The notes under the pieces were generated by a model. It ran no database searches, was not told the origin of the DNA, and saw only the letters and a program-made list of their open reading frames with translations. Both the position numbers and the translations under genes were made by a program. This document shows positions 19,702-28,963 of a stretch of DNA of 64,000 nt, one piece after another. Positions within the stretch are counted from its first letter, which is position 1, and every line of letters starts with the position of its first letter. This DNA is from Psychroflexus sp. ALD_RP9 (GTDB lineage: Bacteria > Bacteroidota > Bacteroidia > Flavobacteriales > Flavobacteriaceae): positions 2,340,001 to 2,404,000 of the forward strand of contig NZ_CP062973.1 of the NCBI RefSeq assembly GCF_017311165.1, read 5' to 3'.

Positions 19702-21708
19702 CTAATCTTGGTGTTCAATTTTTTCTTGTAACATTTTCAATTCGTCACGAAATTTGGCCGCTTCCATAAAGTCAAGTTCTTTAGCAGCGTTTTCCATTGC
19801 TTTACGTACTTTCTTTATTCTTGTTTTAATTTCAGTAGTTGAATAATTTTCGGCTGCTTCTTCTGCTGCTGCTAGAGTAGGCGTTTCAACTGGATCGTAT
19901 TCTTTTGATTTTGCGCGTTTGTCAAAAACACTGTCAATAGATTTAATGAGTGCCTTCGGTGTGATATTATTTTTTTGATTATAATTAATTTGTTTACTGC
20001 GGCGGTATTCTGTTTCGTCGATGGTTTTTTGCATGCTTTCTGTAACTTTATCTGCATATAAAATGGCGCGACCTTCGAGATGCCTAGCTGCTCTACCAAT
20101 CGTTTGGGTTAAAGTTCTATTACTGCGTAAAAAGCCTTCTTTATCGGCGTCTAAAATCGCCACAAGTGAGACTTCAGGTAAATCAAGACCTTCACGTAAA
20201 AGGTTTACGCCTACCAAGACATCAAAAACACCTTTTCTTAAATCAGACATAATTTCAACACGTTCTAAAGTGTCGATATCACTATGAATATAGCGTGTTT
20301 TAATGTCAACCCGCATCAGATATTTAGTTAATTCTTCTGCCATCCGTTTGGTTAAGGTAGTAACTAAAACACGTTGATTTTTTTTAACGCGTTGATCAAT
20401 TTCATCTATTAAATCATCTATTTGGTTTTCACTTGGTCTTACTTCAATCTCAGGATCGAGTAGACCTGTTGGGCGTATGACTTGTTCTACATAAACACCA
20501 CCACTTTTTTGGAGTTCGTAATCGGCTGGTGTTGCACTTACATAAATTACTTGATTTTGGAGTGCCTCAAATTCTTCTAATTTAAGTGGACGATTATCTA
20601 GAGCAGCAGGAAGTCTAAAGCCATATTCAACTAAATTTTCTTTACGCGAACGGTCGCCTCCGTACATAGCACCAACTTGTGGAATGGTGACATGACTTTC
20701 ATCAACTAACATTAGATAATCATCTGGGAAATAATCTAACAAACAGAATGGTCTTGTCCCTGGATTTCGGCCATCTAGGTAACGTGAATAATTTTCAATT
20801 CCTGAACAATAACCTAATTCTTTAATCATTTCAAGGTCAAAATTGGTGCGCTCTTCAATCCGTTTGGCTTCAAGTGGTTTGCCAATCTCTTGAAAATAAT
20901 TAATTTGCTTTCCTAAATCAATTGCAATTTGATCTATAGCTTGATTTAATACATCAGGTGAAGTTACAAAAATGTTAGCTGGGTATATATTAAGCTTATC
21001 ATATTTTGCGAAAATTTCGTTAGTCTGTGGATCAAAAGCTTCAATGTCTTCAATCTCATCACCAAAAAAATGGACGCGATAGGCATGATCGGCATAACCA
21101 GGATAAATGTCTAATGTATCACCTTTAATTCTGAAATTACCACGATTAAATTGAACTTCTGTTCTAGAATATAAACTTTGAACTAAGCGTTGTAAAAATT
21201 GGGTTCTTGAAATTACTTGATCTATTTCAATAGAAATGACATTTTTTTGGAATTCAGCTGGATTTCCGATTCCATATAAACAACTTACCGAAGCGACAAC
21301 TAGAACATCTCTGCGGCCTGATAGGAGTGAAGATGTTGTACTCAACCTTAATTTCTCAATATCTTCATTAATAGATAAGTCTTTTTCTATATAAGTGCCT
21401 GTAGTTGGAATAAAAGCTTCAGGTTGATAATAGTCATAATACGAAACAAAGTATTCTACAGCGTTATTAGGAAAAAAAGCCTTAAATTCAGCATATAATT
21501 GAGCAGCAAGCGTTTTGTTATGGGCTAAAACCAATGTTGGTTTTTGAACCTTTTCAACTACATTGGCCATACTAAAAGTTTTACCTGAACCTGTGACGCC
21601 TAAAAGTGTTTGATACTGCTCATTAGCATTGATCCCTTTTACTAGCTGCTTAATAGCATTGGGTTGATCTCCCGTTGGCTTATAATCTGATTGTAAGTTA
21701 AATTTCAA
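19702..21708 (-). CDS. uvrB: UvrABC system protein B
   Basis: DNA-damage-verifying helicase subunit of nucleotide excision repair, partner of UvrA (encoded at 48282-51071, not adjacent). The 668-residue protein has the start region KPTGDQPNAIKQL, Walker A GVTGSGKTFSMA, the beta-hairpin region YYDYYQPEAF, VDESHVT, DLPEVSLVAILDADKEGFLRS and GRAARH. A C-terminal UvrC-binding UVR helix (MEAAKFRDELKMLQ) is also present. The start was set at TTG 21708, matching the usual MKFxLxS start. An open frame extends 15 codons further upstream to another TTG, but that part does not resemble UvrB. Confidence 0.95.
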   Translation of the reverse strand: MKFNLQSDYKPTGDQPNAIKQLVKGINANEQYQTLLGVTGSGKTFSMANVVEKVQKPTLVLAHNKTLAAQLYAEFKAFFPNNAVEYFVSYYDYYQPEAFIPTTGTYIEKDLSINEDIEKLRLSTTSSLLSGRRDVLVVASVSCLYGIGNPAEFQKNVISIEIDQVISRTQFLQRLVQSLYSRTEVQFNRGNFRIKGDTLDIYPGYADHAYRVHFFGDEIEDIEAFDPQTNEIFAKYDKLNIYPANIFVTSPDVLNQAIDQIAIDLGKQINYFQEIGKPLEAKRIEERTNFDLEMIKELGYCSGIENYSRYLDGRNPGTRPFCLLDYFPDDYLMLVDESHVTIPQVGAMYGGDRSRKENLVEYGFRLPAALDNRPLKLEEFEALQNQVIYVSATPADYELQKSGGVYVEQVIRPTGLLDPEIEVRPSENQIDDLIDEIDQRVKKNQRVLVTTLTKRMAEELTKYLMRVDIKTRYIHSDIDTLERVEIMSDLRKGVFDVLVGVNLLREGLDLPEVSLVAILDADKEGFLRSNRTLTQTIGRAARHLEGRAILYADKVTESMQKTIDETEYRRSKQINYNQKNNITPKALIKSIDSVFDKRAKSKEYDPVETPTLAAAEEAAENYSTTEIKTRIKKVRKAMENAAKELDFMEAAKFRDELKMLQEKIEHQD

Positions 21709-21794
21709 ATTAAATCTTTTTACGAAAATAGTTTGAGGATATGTCTTCACCAAACAATTAATTCGCTTTTAACCCTAAATTAATCCTTTTAGAT

Positions 21795-24122
21795 TTAGCG
21801 TTTTAATGTGAAGTGATGAGTATAAGTTTGGCCATCTTCAAACTCTACAACATACCAATAATCACCACTAGGAAGTAAATTGCCATTGAATGTACCATTC
21901 CAAGATAGATTAGAAGAATCTAGCCTTGCTATATGTTTCCCATAACGGTCAAAAATTTGAATAAATTTAATTTGATTTCGTTGTTCTTGCGGTCCTTTAA
22001 CTGCCCAGACATCATTATATCCATCATTATTAGGTGTAAAAAATTGGGGGAAATCAATGACTTGAAACTCGACTGAAGTTAAACCACATCCATTTTTATC
22101 TCGAACAAAAATGGTATTTTGAGCTGCAGAAACTTCAAAAAAGTTAGAATCTTTAAAAGCAGATGTGTTAAGTGCATATTCATACTCACCAGCACCTTCG
22201 GCAATAATCTCAACTTGAAAATTTTCAGGTGTTCCCGTTAGATTATAAGAAATTGATGCAGATTCAGAAACAAGTACGTTGAAGTTTTGTGTGACAAAAC
22301 ATTCTGAAAGGCTTTGAGGGTTTGAAATTTCTACCGTATAACTACCTGATTCATCAACAAGAATAGTTGAAGTTGTTGCCCCTGTAGACCAGTTATAATT
22401 GAAGTTTCCTGTTGTATTTTGTAAAGAAGGAACTAACTCAACTTGTGATGCTTCATTTAAGCAAAGAAAGCTTTCCGACTGTGTTTCAGATAATTCTGGA
22501 ACTTGAGCAGAACTTAAAATGACTTCAAGCGTAGCAGAACAATTATAAGAATTTTGAAAACGAGCAAAGATTGAGTTTGAAGAGTTCTCAGGAAATGATA
22601 ATTCTGTTTCTAAGATTTCATTTAAATTGTTAGCGGCATCAGTTTGTGTGTTAAATAAGCTAATACTTGTGTTATTTGGAATATTGCTATTATTTTCTAT
22701 TCTTGAAATAAGATCATTAATACTAAATACAATTTCATTATTTTCATTTCTACAAGTTTGGACTTCTAAGCTAGGTAAAGTTGTTGGATTGATATTTAAG
22801 TTTAGGTTTAAAACTGTCTGACATCCAGCTTCATTTTGAACAGCAACATATAGCTGGGTGTTAGTGGCAACTTCGAAATTTTGCGTATTTAGAATAGGGT
22901 TTTGCAGTAAAATAGCTTCATTTAAAGAGGTGTAAAATCCATTACTGATAAGGTTTAATTCGTTTATCTCAGCTAATACAAGATCTAAATTGAATTGTGT
23001 TAGACCAATTTCAGCTTGACATTGTGTAATGTTTAAATCGTCGTAATTATTAGGATTAATAAACTCAACCTCGATGCTATCTGTAGCACTGCAACCATTT
23101 GCTAATTCTACATTTACGCGATAAGTTCCAGCGCCAAACCCAGCTTGTGAAATTTCTAAATCTAAGCTGTTTTCATTTTGTGAAATTTCAGTGCCTTCAT
23201 AGAACCAAGTAATATTATTTCCAGCTTGTTCTTCAGGTAAGCTTAATGTAAAAACATCACCTTCACAAAGCGCATTATTTCCTGTCAAGTCTTGACCTAA
23301 ATCAGCTCCTATGTTAAAACTATTGGCTTCAATAAAAACGGCAGAATCGTACCTGTAATTTGTTTCATCAGCAATAACAAGCTTAATGTCGTAAGTTTGG
23401 TTAGCAATAACATTTGCGTTAGCAGTTAAAACTGCTGTTCTTCCGTTAAAATTTATAGGTGCATTAGTATTATTAAATTGACCGAAATATTCTTCATTTT
23501 CAGCTGGGCAACCGTTATTACCAGGAATTTCAGGATGAACAGAAGTCACTAAAACTGGCTCGTTTGTGCCAGGAATTACAGCAATGTTTTCAAATTGTGC
23601 TTGCGTATTTGCAGGTTTAATTAAAAATGCAAAAGCATCAGAATAAATACAAGTGTTTGGATCGCCTTCTTGATATTCTTCAGAGGCAAAAATGTAGCGG
23701 AAGCTTAGGTTTGTTGCTTTGGGTGTAAATTGAAATTCAAAAACAGTTGCATTTGTTGTTTCACCAGGACTTAATCCCACAGCATTTTCTAAATCACTGT
23801 CGCCAACCCAATTATCATCATTACCATCATCGCTTAAATTATCGTTAGGACCATCGACATTATTTAATCTACCAGTAGACAAAACGAGTCCACTTTCAAA
23901 AGGAAAACCTGAGTTATTTGATTCGAAAAAGCCAAATGATTTTGTATTTGAGAAGCTTCCACCGCTAGTATTGGTAATTAAAATATTCTCAACACATTCT
24001 GTATCGCCAAACAAAACTGTTTCCACAAGCTCTTGTTCTGTATAGAAGTTTGGTGCAGTAGTAACATATTGGGCATTCATGCTCAAAGCGCTCATTAAAA
24101 GCAAACAAAAAAGATATTTCAA
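21795..24122 (-). CDS. Type B T9SS secreted protein with choice-of-anchor-L domain
   Basis: A 775-residue exported protein. It has a signal peptide (MKYLFCLLLMSALSMNAQ), then a choice-of-anchor-L-like domain (FGFFESNNSG, IFASEEYQEGDPN, NGCPAE), Ig/PKD-like beta domains, and a gliding-motility-type C-terminal signal (FFTPNNDGYNDVW, IFDRYGKHIA, GDYWYVVEF) ending HHFTLKR. Such C-termini direct secretion through the type IX system. The start is TTG at 24122; the nearest internal ATG would destroy the signal peptide. Ligand unknown; adhesion is plausible. It is separate from the next T9SS operon by 67 bases. Confidence 0.88.
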   Translation of the reverse strand: MKYLFCLLLMSALSMNAQYVTTAPNFYTEQELVETVLFGDTECVENILITNTSGGSFSNTKSFGFFESNNSGFPFESGLVLSTGRLNNVDGPNDNLSDDGNDDNWVGDSDLENAVGLSPGETTNATVFEFQFTPKATNLSFRYIFASEEYQEGDPNTCIYSDAFAFLIKPANTQAQFENIAVIPGTNEPVLVTSVHPEIPGNNGCPAENEEYFGQFNNTNAPINFNGRTAVLTANANVIANQTYDIKLVIADETNYRYDSAVFIEANSFNIGADLGQDLTGNNALCEGDVFTLSLPEEQAGNNITWFYEGTEISQNENSLDLEISQAGFGAGTYRVNVELANGCSATDSIEVEFINPNNYDDLNITQCQAEIGLTQFNLDLVLAEINELNLISNGFYTSLNEAILLQNPILNTQNFEVATNTQLYVAVQNEAGCQTVLNLNLNINPTTLPSLEVQTCRNENNEIVFSINDLISRIENNSNIPNNTSISLFNTQTDAANNLNEILETELSFPENSSNSIFARFQNSYNCSATLEVILSSAQVPELSETQSESFLCLNEASQVELVPSLQNTTGNFNYNWSTGATTSTILVDESGSYTVEISNPQSLSECFVTQNFNVLVSESASISYNLTGTPENFQVEIIAEGAGEYEYALNTSAFKDSNFFEVSAAQNTIFVRDKNGCGLTSVEFQVIDFPQFFTPNNDGYNDVWAVKGPQEQRNQIKFIQIFDRYGKHIARLDSSNLSWNGTFNGNLLPSGDYWYVVEFEDGQTYTHHFTLKR

Positions 24123-24142
24123 TACTTAATTTTTAGGGATTG

Positions 24143-24150
24143 CAAATCTA
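24143..24150 (-). promoter_or_regulatory. TAnnTTTG (-7) element upstream of T9SS gene at 21795-24122
   Basis: Minus-strand TAGATTTG lies 20 bases before the TTG start. It fits the -7 consensus, but no -33 TTG is visible at the standard distance. Confidence 0.4.
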
Positions 24151-24189
24151 GTTAATGTTTAAGACTTATAAACATAGCCTAGGTTTGAT

Positions 24190-25947
24190 TTAACGTTTTA
24201 AGGTGAAATTTCCTTTTAAAATTTGGCCTGATTGAAGTTGTATTACATACCAATAGTCATTTGCAGGCATAGGTTTTCCCTTGTAAGTACCATCCCAACC
24301 TTTGCTATTTTGTGAGAAGCTAGTGATATGTTTACCATAACGGTTAAATACTTGAATATAATCTATCCTGATATCTGCTTTTACAATACCTTCAAGCTGC
24401 CAAAAGTCGTTAATACCATCATTATTTGGTGTAAAAAAATCCTTAACACCTAAGATGGCAACACTATCTTTTTGAGTTCCACAGCCATTTTTATCTCGAA
24501 CAAACACATCATAAATGCCAGGTGCTAGATTTTCAAAAAGAGGCTCATCTTGAAAATCAAACGCATAATCAAGTGCGTATTCATAATTACCTAAGCTTTC
24601 AGCTGCTAGAATTATGGAAATTGAATTATTTTCCTGTGTAGTGTCTTCAATTTCAAAACTGAAAGAAGCGATATTTGATTCAATAACTTCTTGAGATTTT
24701 GAAGAAGAGCATCCAGATAAATTGTTTGTAACTGTTACAGTGTAAATTCCTGCTTGATTGATAGCTATAACTGGTGTGATTTCACCATTACTCCAACTAA
24801 AAGAATAATCTTCTTGCTCATCTAAAGGTATTCCTGCATCTAATTGAATCGTTTCAGGAAAATCTTCTTGACAATAAATAAGTGTATCATCTTCAGATTG
24901 AATATTTGGGGTTGATGTAACCTTCAAATCTAGGGCTATAACACTTGCACAAGTTGAAGATGTTTTTACCCTTACATAAATAGTTTGATTATAAGCTTGA
25001 GTATTGGTAAAAGTTGAACTTATTAATTCTTCTGCATTTTCATTGATAGCAGCTTCCTCAGTTAAATAATATGAAAAACTCGCTTCATCATTAATTGAAA
25101 AAATCGATTGATTTGCTTCTTGTAAGTTAAATTCTGCTAGACCTAATTCTGGTTCAGTTTCACATTCAACCAAAGCTGATGGTTCATTGATTTGAATGTA
25201 AGGTGTATAAACTAAATTAAACTCTTGTGTGGTTAAGTCGTTTCCAAGGTTGTCTTGTGGTGTTACAGTGTAAACGCCTTCTTGATTAACCTCTAAAACA
25301 GGTGTATTTGAATTTTCTAATTCAATAGTGCTGTTACCATTGTTAAACTCCCAAACGTAATTAACAGCCTCATTAGTTGTTGCGTCTAAGTTTACAACTT
25401 CATTTTCGCAAGCTTCAATTACATTTAAAATGCTGCAGTCAGTCGCACCTGAGCCCGAGTTTTGGTTTAATAATATACTGCCAGGAACACCTTCAAAATT
25501 AGTGATGAGCATGATATAATATTCGCCGGTTTGAGCGTTAGAAATACTCGCAAATTCGGTGGCAGATGGTGAGTAGCTACAAGCTATGATATCATTGGTT
25601 GGTGGTGTATTCACTTCACAAACATCTAAATTTTCGTATGGTCCCCAAAGCGCAAAATCAACATCTAAAAGAGCGCCAATCGGATTGCCGTTATCATCAA
25701 ATCCACCTGAAGACTGAATTATTTCGAAATTGAGATTACCAGGTTCATCAATCTGTATATAAAACCAAGCTGGATTTGGTGTAGAACTCAAGCAATCAAC
25801 TGCTCCAAATCCATTATTTCCAGTTGTGTTTGAAAAAACTAAAGAAGAATCGCCAGCACAAAATGGTTCTGGGCTACTACAATTAGGACTTTGGGCATAA
25901 GTAAAACAACTAATGATAAGGCATACATAAATAACAACTCTTTTCAT
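24190..25947 (-). CDS. Type B T9SS secreted protein, 585 residues
   Basis: An exported protein with a signal peptide (MKRVVIYVCLIISCFTYAQ) and an N-terminal beta domain rich in cysteines (SPEPFCAGDS, NPAWFYIQI) of the kind common in gliding-motility-associated proteins. Ig-like repeats follow, then the type B C-terminal signal (FFTPNNDGINDFWQLEG, GKHITSF, NDYWYVIQL, ending GNFTLKR). The last ~60 codons are nearly identical in DNA to those of the gene at 26359-28935. It is the third gene of a tight operon, 3 bases after the small secreted protein. Function unknown; cell-surface or matrix role likely. Confidence 0.88.
   Translation of the reverse strand: MKRVVIYVCLIISCFTYAQSPNCSSPEPFCAGDSSLVFSNTTGNNGFGAVDCLSSTPNPAWFYIQIDEPGNLNFEIIQSSGGFDDNGNPIGALLDVDFALWGPYENLDVCEVNTPPTNDIIACSYSPSATEFASISNAQTGEYYIMLITNFEGVPGSILLNQNSGSGATDCSILNVIEACENEVVNLDATTNEAVNYVWEFNNGNSTIELENSNTPVLEVNQEGVYTVTPQDNLGNDLTTQEFNLVYTPYIQINEPSALVECETEPELGLAEFNLQEANQSIFSINDEASFSYYLTEEAAINENAEELISSTFTNTQAYNQTIYVRVKTSSTCASVIALDLKVTSTPNIQSEDDTLIYCQEDFPETIQLDAGIPLDEQEDYSFSWSNGEITPVIAINQAGIYTVTVTNNLSGCSSSKSQEVIESNIASFSFEIEDTTQENNSISIILAAESLGNYEYALDYAFDFQDEPLFENLAPGIYDVFVRDKNGCGTQKDSVAILGVKDFFTPNNDGINDFWQLEGIVKADIRIDYIQVFNRYGKHITSFSQNSKGWDGTYKGKPMPANDYWYVIQLQSGQILKGNFTLKR
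24266..24441. repeat. 176-bp duplicated segment, copy 1
   Basis: This tract matches 26435-26610 base for base except for three substitutions, while the flanking parts of the two genes are clearly more diverged. It encodes the central part of the type B C-terminal secretion signal. Confidence 0.85.
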
Positions 25948-25950
25948 AGC

Positions 25951-26355
25951 TTATTGTTTTGAGGGATAAATCTTAATAAGCTGCTTTGATTTTGAATAAT
26001 AATAAAAGACTGTTTGGTCATTGTAAATATCCATTTTGTAAAGAAAAGGGTTAAATTGAGATCGGACTAAAGAATCAGGTAAACTAGTGTTTAATTCTTT
26101 GTTGTATGTGGTTATTTTTTGTAAAGTTCCAAAATCATTATATGGTTTAGGTGGTTTTTTAACATTATTGATAATAAAAACTCTTTTTAATAATGCTTTT
26201 TTGTTTTTTAGGTGAACTGGATTCGAAAAAACGATTGTTTCTGCTTGATCTAAATAGACTTGTTTAATGTACTTATTAAAGTTGGAACTGTTAAGAGGAA
26301 TTTCTTGAGAATTTACTATAAAAGAGGCGAATAAAAAAGCAATTAAAAGCTTCAT
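25951..26355 (-). CDS. Small secreted protein of unknown function between T9SS genes
   Basis: A 134-residue product with a signal peptide (MKLLIAFLFASFIVNSQ). It then has a basic, aromatic-rich region without a recognised domain; no cysteines are found in the mature part. It sits 3 bases after the T9SS gene at 26359 and 3 bases before the one at 24190, so all three are almost certainly one transcript. Related small proteins next to type B T9SS genes may be partners or chaperones, but that is only inference. I do not recognise the family. Confidence 0.7.
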   Translation of the reverse strand: MKLLIAFLFASFIVNSQEIPLNSSNFNKYIKQVYLDQAETIVFSNPVHLKNKKALLKRVFIINNVKKPPKPYNDFGTLQKITTYNKELNTSLPDSLVRSQFNPFLYKMDIYNDQTVFYYYSKSKQLIKIYPSKQ

Positions 26356-26358
26356 GAG

Positions 26359-28935
26359 TTATCGTTTTAAGGTGAAATTTCCTTTTAATACTAATCCATC
26401 TTGCAGTTTTATAACATACCAATAATCGTTGGAAGGCATAGGTTTTCCCTTGTAGGTACCATCCCAACCTTTGCTATTTTGTGAGAAGCTAGTGATATGT
26501 TTGCCATAACGGTCAAATACTTGAATATAATCTATCCTGATATCTGCTTTTACAATACCTTCAAGCTGCCAAAAGTCGTTAATACCATCATTATTTGGTG
26601 TAAAAAAATCTCGCACACCTAAAAGTCCTACACGTTCTTTTCGGGTGCCACATCCGTTTTTGTCACGAACAAAAACGTCATAAATTCCTGGAGCTAAACC
26701 TTCAAAAAATGGCTCATCTTGAAAATCGAATGGATACTCTAAAGCATATTCATAATCACCTAAACTTCCTGTAGTTACAATAATTGATATTGTATTATTT
26801 TCTTGTGTGGTATCTTCAACTTCAAAGTCAAATGAAGCGATATTTGAAGCTATAACTTCGTGAGAGCGAGAAGTGGAGCATCCTGTTGAGTTATTGGTAA
26901 CAGTTACAGTATAAATTCCTGCTTGATTAACGCCAATGCTTGATGAAGTTTGACCACTATTCCAACTGTAGGAATAATTAGCTTGTTCATTAACTGGTAT
27001 ACCTGAATCTAGTTGAAGTAATTCTGGAAAATCTTCTTGACAGTAGAATTGTGATGTATCATTACCTAAATCCGGTAATAATCCACTAATTAAAGTAATT
27101 TGTTGATAATCGATGCAATTGCCATTATTAATTTTTGCAACTATTGATTGGTTATTTGAAGTACTTTGAAAATTCGAAATGTTAGTTATTAAATTATCGT
27201 CGTTTACCGCATCGTCAAAATTAAGAAAGTAAGATACATCAATCTGATTTTCAGTAAGATTAGTGCCTTGAATAAATTGAGAAACAGTTTCATTTAGATT
27301 GAAGTTAGAAACGGTTTCACCTTCATTTACACATTCGGTTAAAATTGCATTTTGATACTCTGGAATCTCTGAAAATGTAACTCTAGCTGTTCCGATTAAA
27401 GGACAAGAGCCATCATTTAAATCTACTTCTAAGGTGTAAAACTCAGTGTAAGGTAAGTTTACATTTTCAGGTAATGTAACTTCAAAAGAAGCACTATTTT
27501 GGTTTTCTACAATTTCATCATTTATTTTCCAGGTATAAGTAGCATTTGGGATATCATCATAACCAAGTGTATAAGTTTCATTTTCGCATAAATCTAGATT
27601 AGTAGTTAAAACTTCACCTAAGTTTACGATATCAATTTTATTTAGAAACAGAGATTGAATAAAAGGTGGTAAGCCAAAAGTTGACGTTCTACCCAACAAA
27701 CTAATTCCATTTTGGTTATAAATTAAATTTTCTGGTTCTGCTTCCGGATTTTCTAAAACACCAAGTTGAGGTTGGTTTAAATTAGAAACATAAATTTTAC
27801 CATCAGGTGCCAGCTGCATAGCGCCTTTTTGGCTGAAATCGTCTACAACTATTTCACCAGAATTTGGAACATCATTAGCCGTTAAATCCCATTGCCAGAT
27901 TAATCGGTTATTAATTGTTGCGTAAGCTTTAGCGCTATTTGAAGAAAATGCTACACCATAAACATTAAAATCTTCAATTAACATTTGAGCATTTGAAACA
28001 ATTCCGGTGTTATTATCAAAATCAAATAAATAAATATTACCATCTCCTGCATCTTGATTTCCATCTGCTGGGTTATAATTAGTTGTATTATTTGCAGAAA
28101 CTATTTTTGATCCATCAGGTGAAGCTTTCATGTATCCTAAAGCCGCTCGTCTATAATTGTCTGTTGTTATGCTAGGACCAGCAGTTGAAATAACAGGTGT
28201 TTCATTAATACCGTTTTCATCAATCTTAAAAGCGTAAAATGAATCAACAAAATGCACAATAATCCAAATCGAAGTACAATCGCCACCACGTACTGCGGTT
28301 ATTTTTTCTGAAGCTTTAAACTTAAGATGCTCAGGATTATTAGGATCATAAGTAACAAGTTCAATGTTTTTTTGATTCGGGATAACATCACCTAAGCCAT
28401 TATTCAAGGTCATGTCGACAACCGAATAATTTAAGCCATTATTAAAACCATCATCATCAGTTGGCACTTCATGAAATGTTACATCTGTATAATTTGGTAT
28501 TGGATTACCTTGCTGGTCTGCTGGTCCCTGATTAGGATAAGCAAATGCATTATCATGATGTGGCTCGTCTAGTGTAAATACAAAGTATAAATTTGTGTTT
28601 GTAGGGTGTGGAACGATTAAACCACTTGATGTACTTGAGGGATCACCATTTAAACCATCAAAATTGGTACTTGGACTATAATTAGCATTATTCATTGGAA
28701 GATGATTTCTGTTCCAAATTGTTCTGCCATCGGTATAAAACAATAAATCTCCATTAGGTGCAGAGATAGATGAACAACCTTCATTTGTGCTTAACGCACC
28801 ATCTAATAATGCTGTAGGCGGACTTGTGTTAAATGTTATTCCTGCATTGTTTCCAAAATACCAATTATTAGCTTCACCTTGACTATAGTGATAGAATGGA
28901 ATCAGCAAAAACAGTGAGAGAATATAAAATCGCAA
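26359..28935 (-). CDS. Type B T9SS secreted protein with propeller-like N-terminal region
   Basis: An 858-residue exported protein. It has a signal peptide (MRFYILSLFLLIPFYHYSQG), then about 420 residues resembling a beta-propeller (NNWYFGNNAGITF, PNGDLLFYTDGRTIW, SPDGSKIVSANN, APDGKIYVSN). Ig-like domains follow, then the type B C-terminal signal ending GNFTLKR. The start is TTG at 28935, since no ATG exists that preserves a signal peptide. It is the first gene of the three-gene operon. By family it is secreted by T9SS and attached to the cell surface or released; the ligand is unknown. Confidence 0.87.
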   Translation of the reverse strand: MRFYILSLFLLIPFYHYSQGEANNWYFGNNAGITFNTSPPTALLDGALSTNEGCSSISAPNGDLLFYTDGRTIWNRNHLPMNNANYSPSTNFDGLNGDPSSTSSGLIVPHPTNTNLYFVFTLDEPHHDNAFAYPNQGPADQQGNPIPNYTDVTFHEVPTDDDGFNNGLNYSVVDMTLNNGLGDVIPNQKNIELVTYDPNNPEHLKFKASEKITAVRGGDCTSIWIIVHFVDSFYAFKIDENGINETPVISTAGPSITTDNYRRAALGYMKASPDGSKIVSANNTTNYNPADGNQDAGDGNIYLFDFDNNTGIVSNAQMLIEDFNVYGVAFSSNSAKAYATINNRLIWQWDLTANDVPNSGEIVVDDFSQKGAMQLAPDGKIYVSNLNQPQLGVLENPEAEPENLIYNQNGISLLGRTSTFGLPPFIQSLFLNKIDIVNLGEVLTTNLDLCENETYTLGYDDIPNATYTWKINDEIVENQNSASFEVTLPENVNLPYTEFYTLEVDLNDGSCPLIGTARVTFSEIPEYQNAILTECVNEGETVSNFNLNETVSQFIQGTNLTENQIDVSYFLNFDDAVNDDNLITNISNFQSTSNNQSIVAKINNGNCIDYQQITLISGLLPDLGNDTSQFYCQEDFPELLQLDSGIPVNEQANYSYSWNSGQTSSSIGVNQAGIYTVTVTNNSTGCSTSRSHEVIASNIASFDFEVEDTTQENNTISIIVTTGSLGDYEYALEYPFDFQDEPFFEGLAPGIYDVFVRDKNGCGTRKERVGLLGVRDFFTPNNDGINDFWQLEGIVKADIRIDYIQVFDRYGKHITSFSQNSKGWDGTYKGKPMPSNDYWYVIKLQDGLVLKGNFTLKR
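26435..26610. repeat. 176-bp duplicated segment, copy 2
   Basis: Partner of 24266-24441: equal length, three differences, no gaps. Both copies lie at the same position in their genes, about 75 bases before the stop codons. Confidence 0.85.
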
Positions 28936-28945
28936 GTTTTTTCAC

Positions 28946-28953
28946 CAAATATA
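28946..28953 (-). promoter_or_regulatory. TAnnTTTG (-7) element upstream of T9SS operon
   Basis: Minus-strand TATATTTG ends 10 bases before the TTG start of the first operon gene. If used, the message would have almost no leader. No -33 box is seen at normal spacing. Confidence 0.35.
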
Positions 28954-28963
28954 AAAAAATTGC

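Noticed and set aside
24190..28935. Transposon or insertion-sequence explanation for the duplicated T9SS segment
   Set aside because: No transposase, terminal inverted repeats or target duplications are seen; both copies are in frame at the same place in homologous genes.
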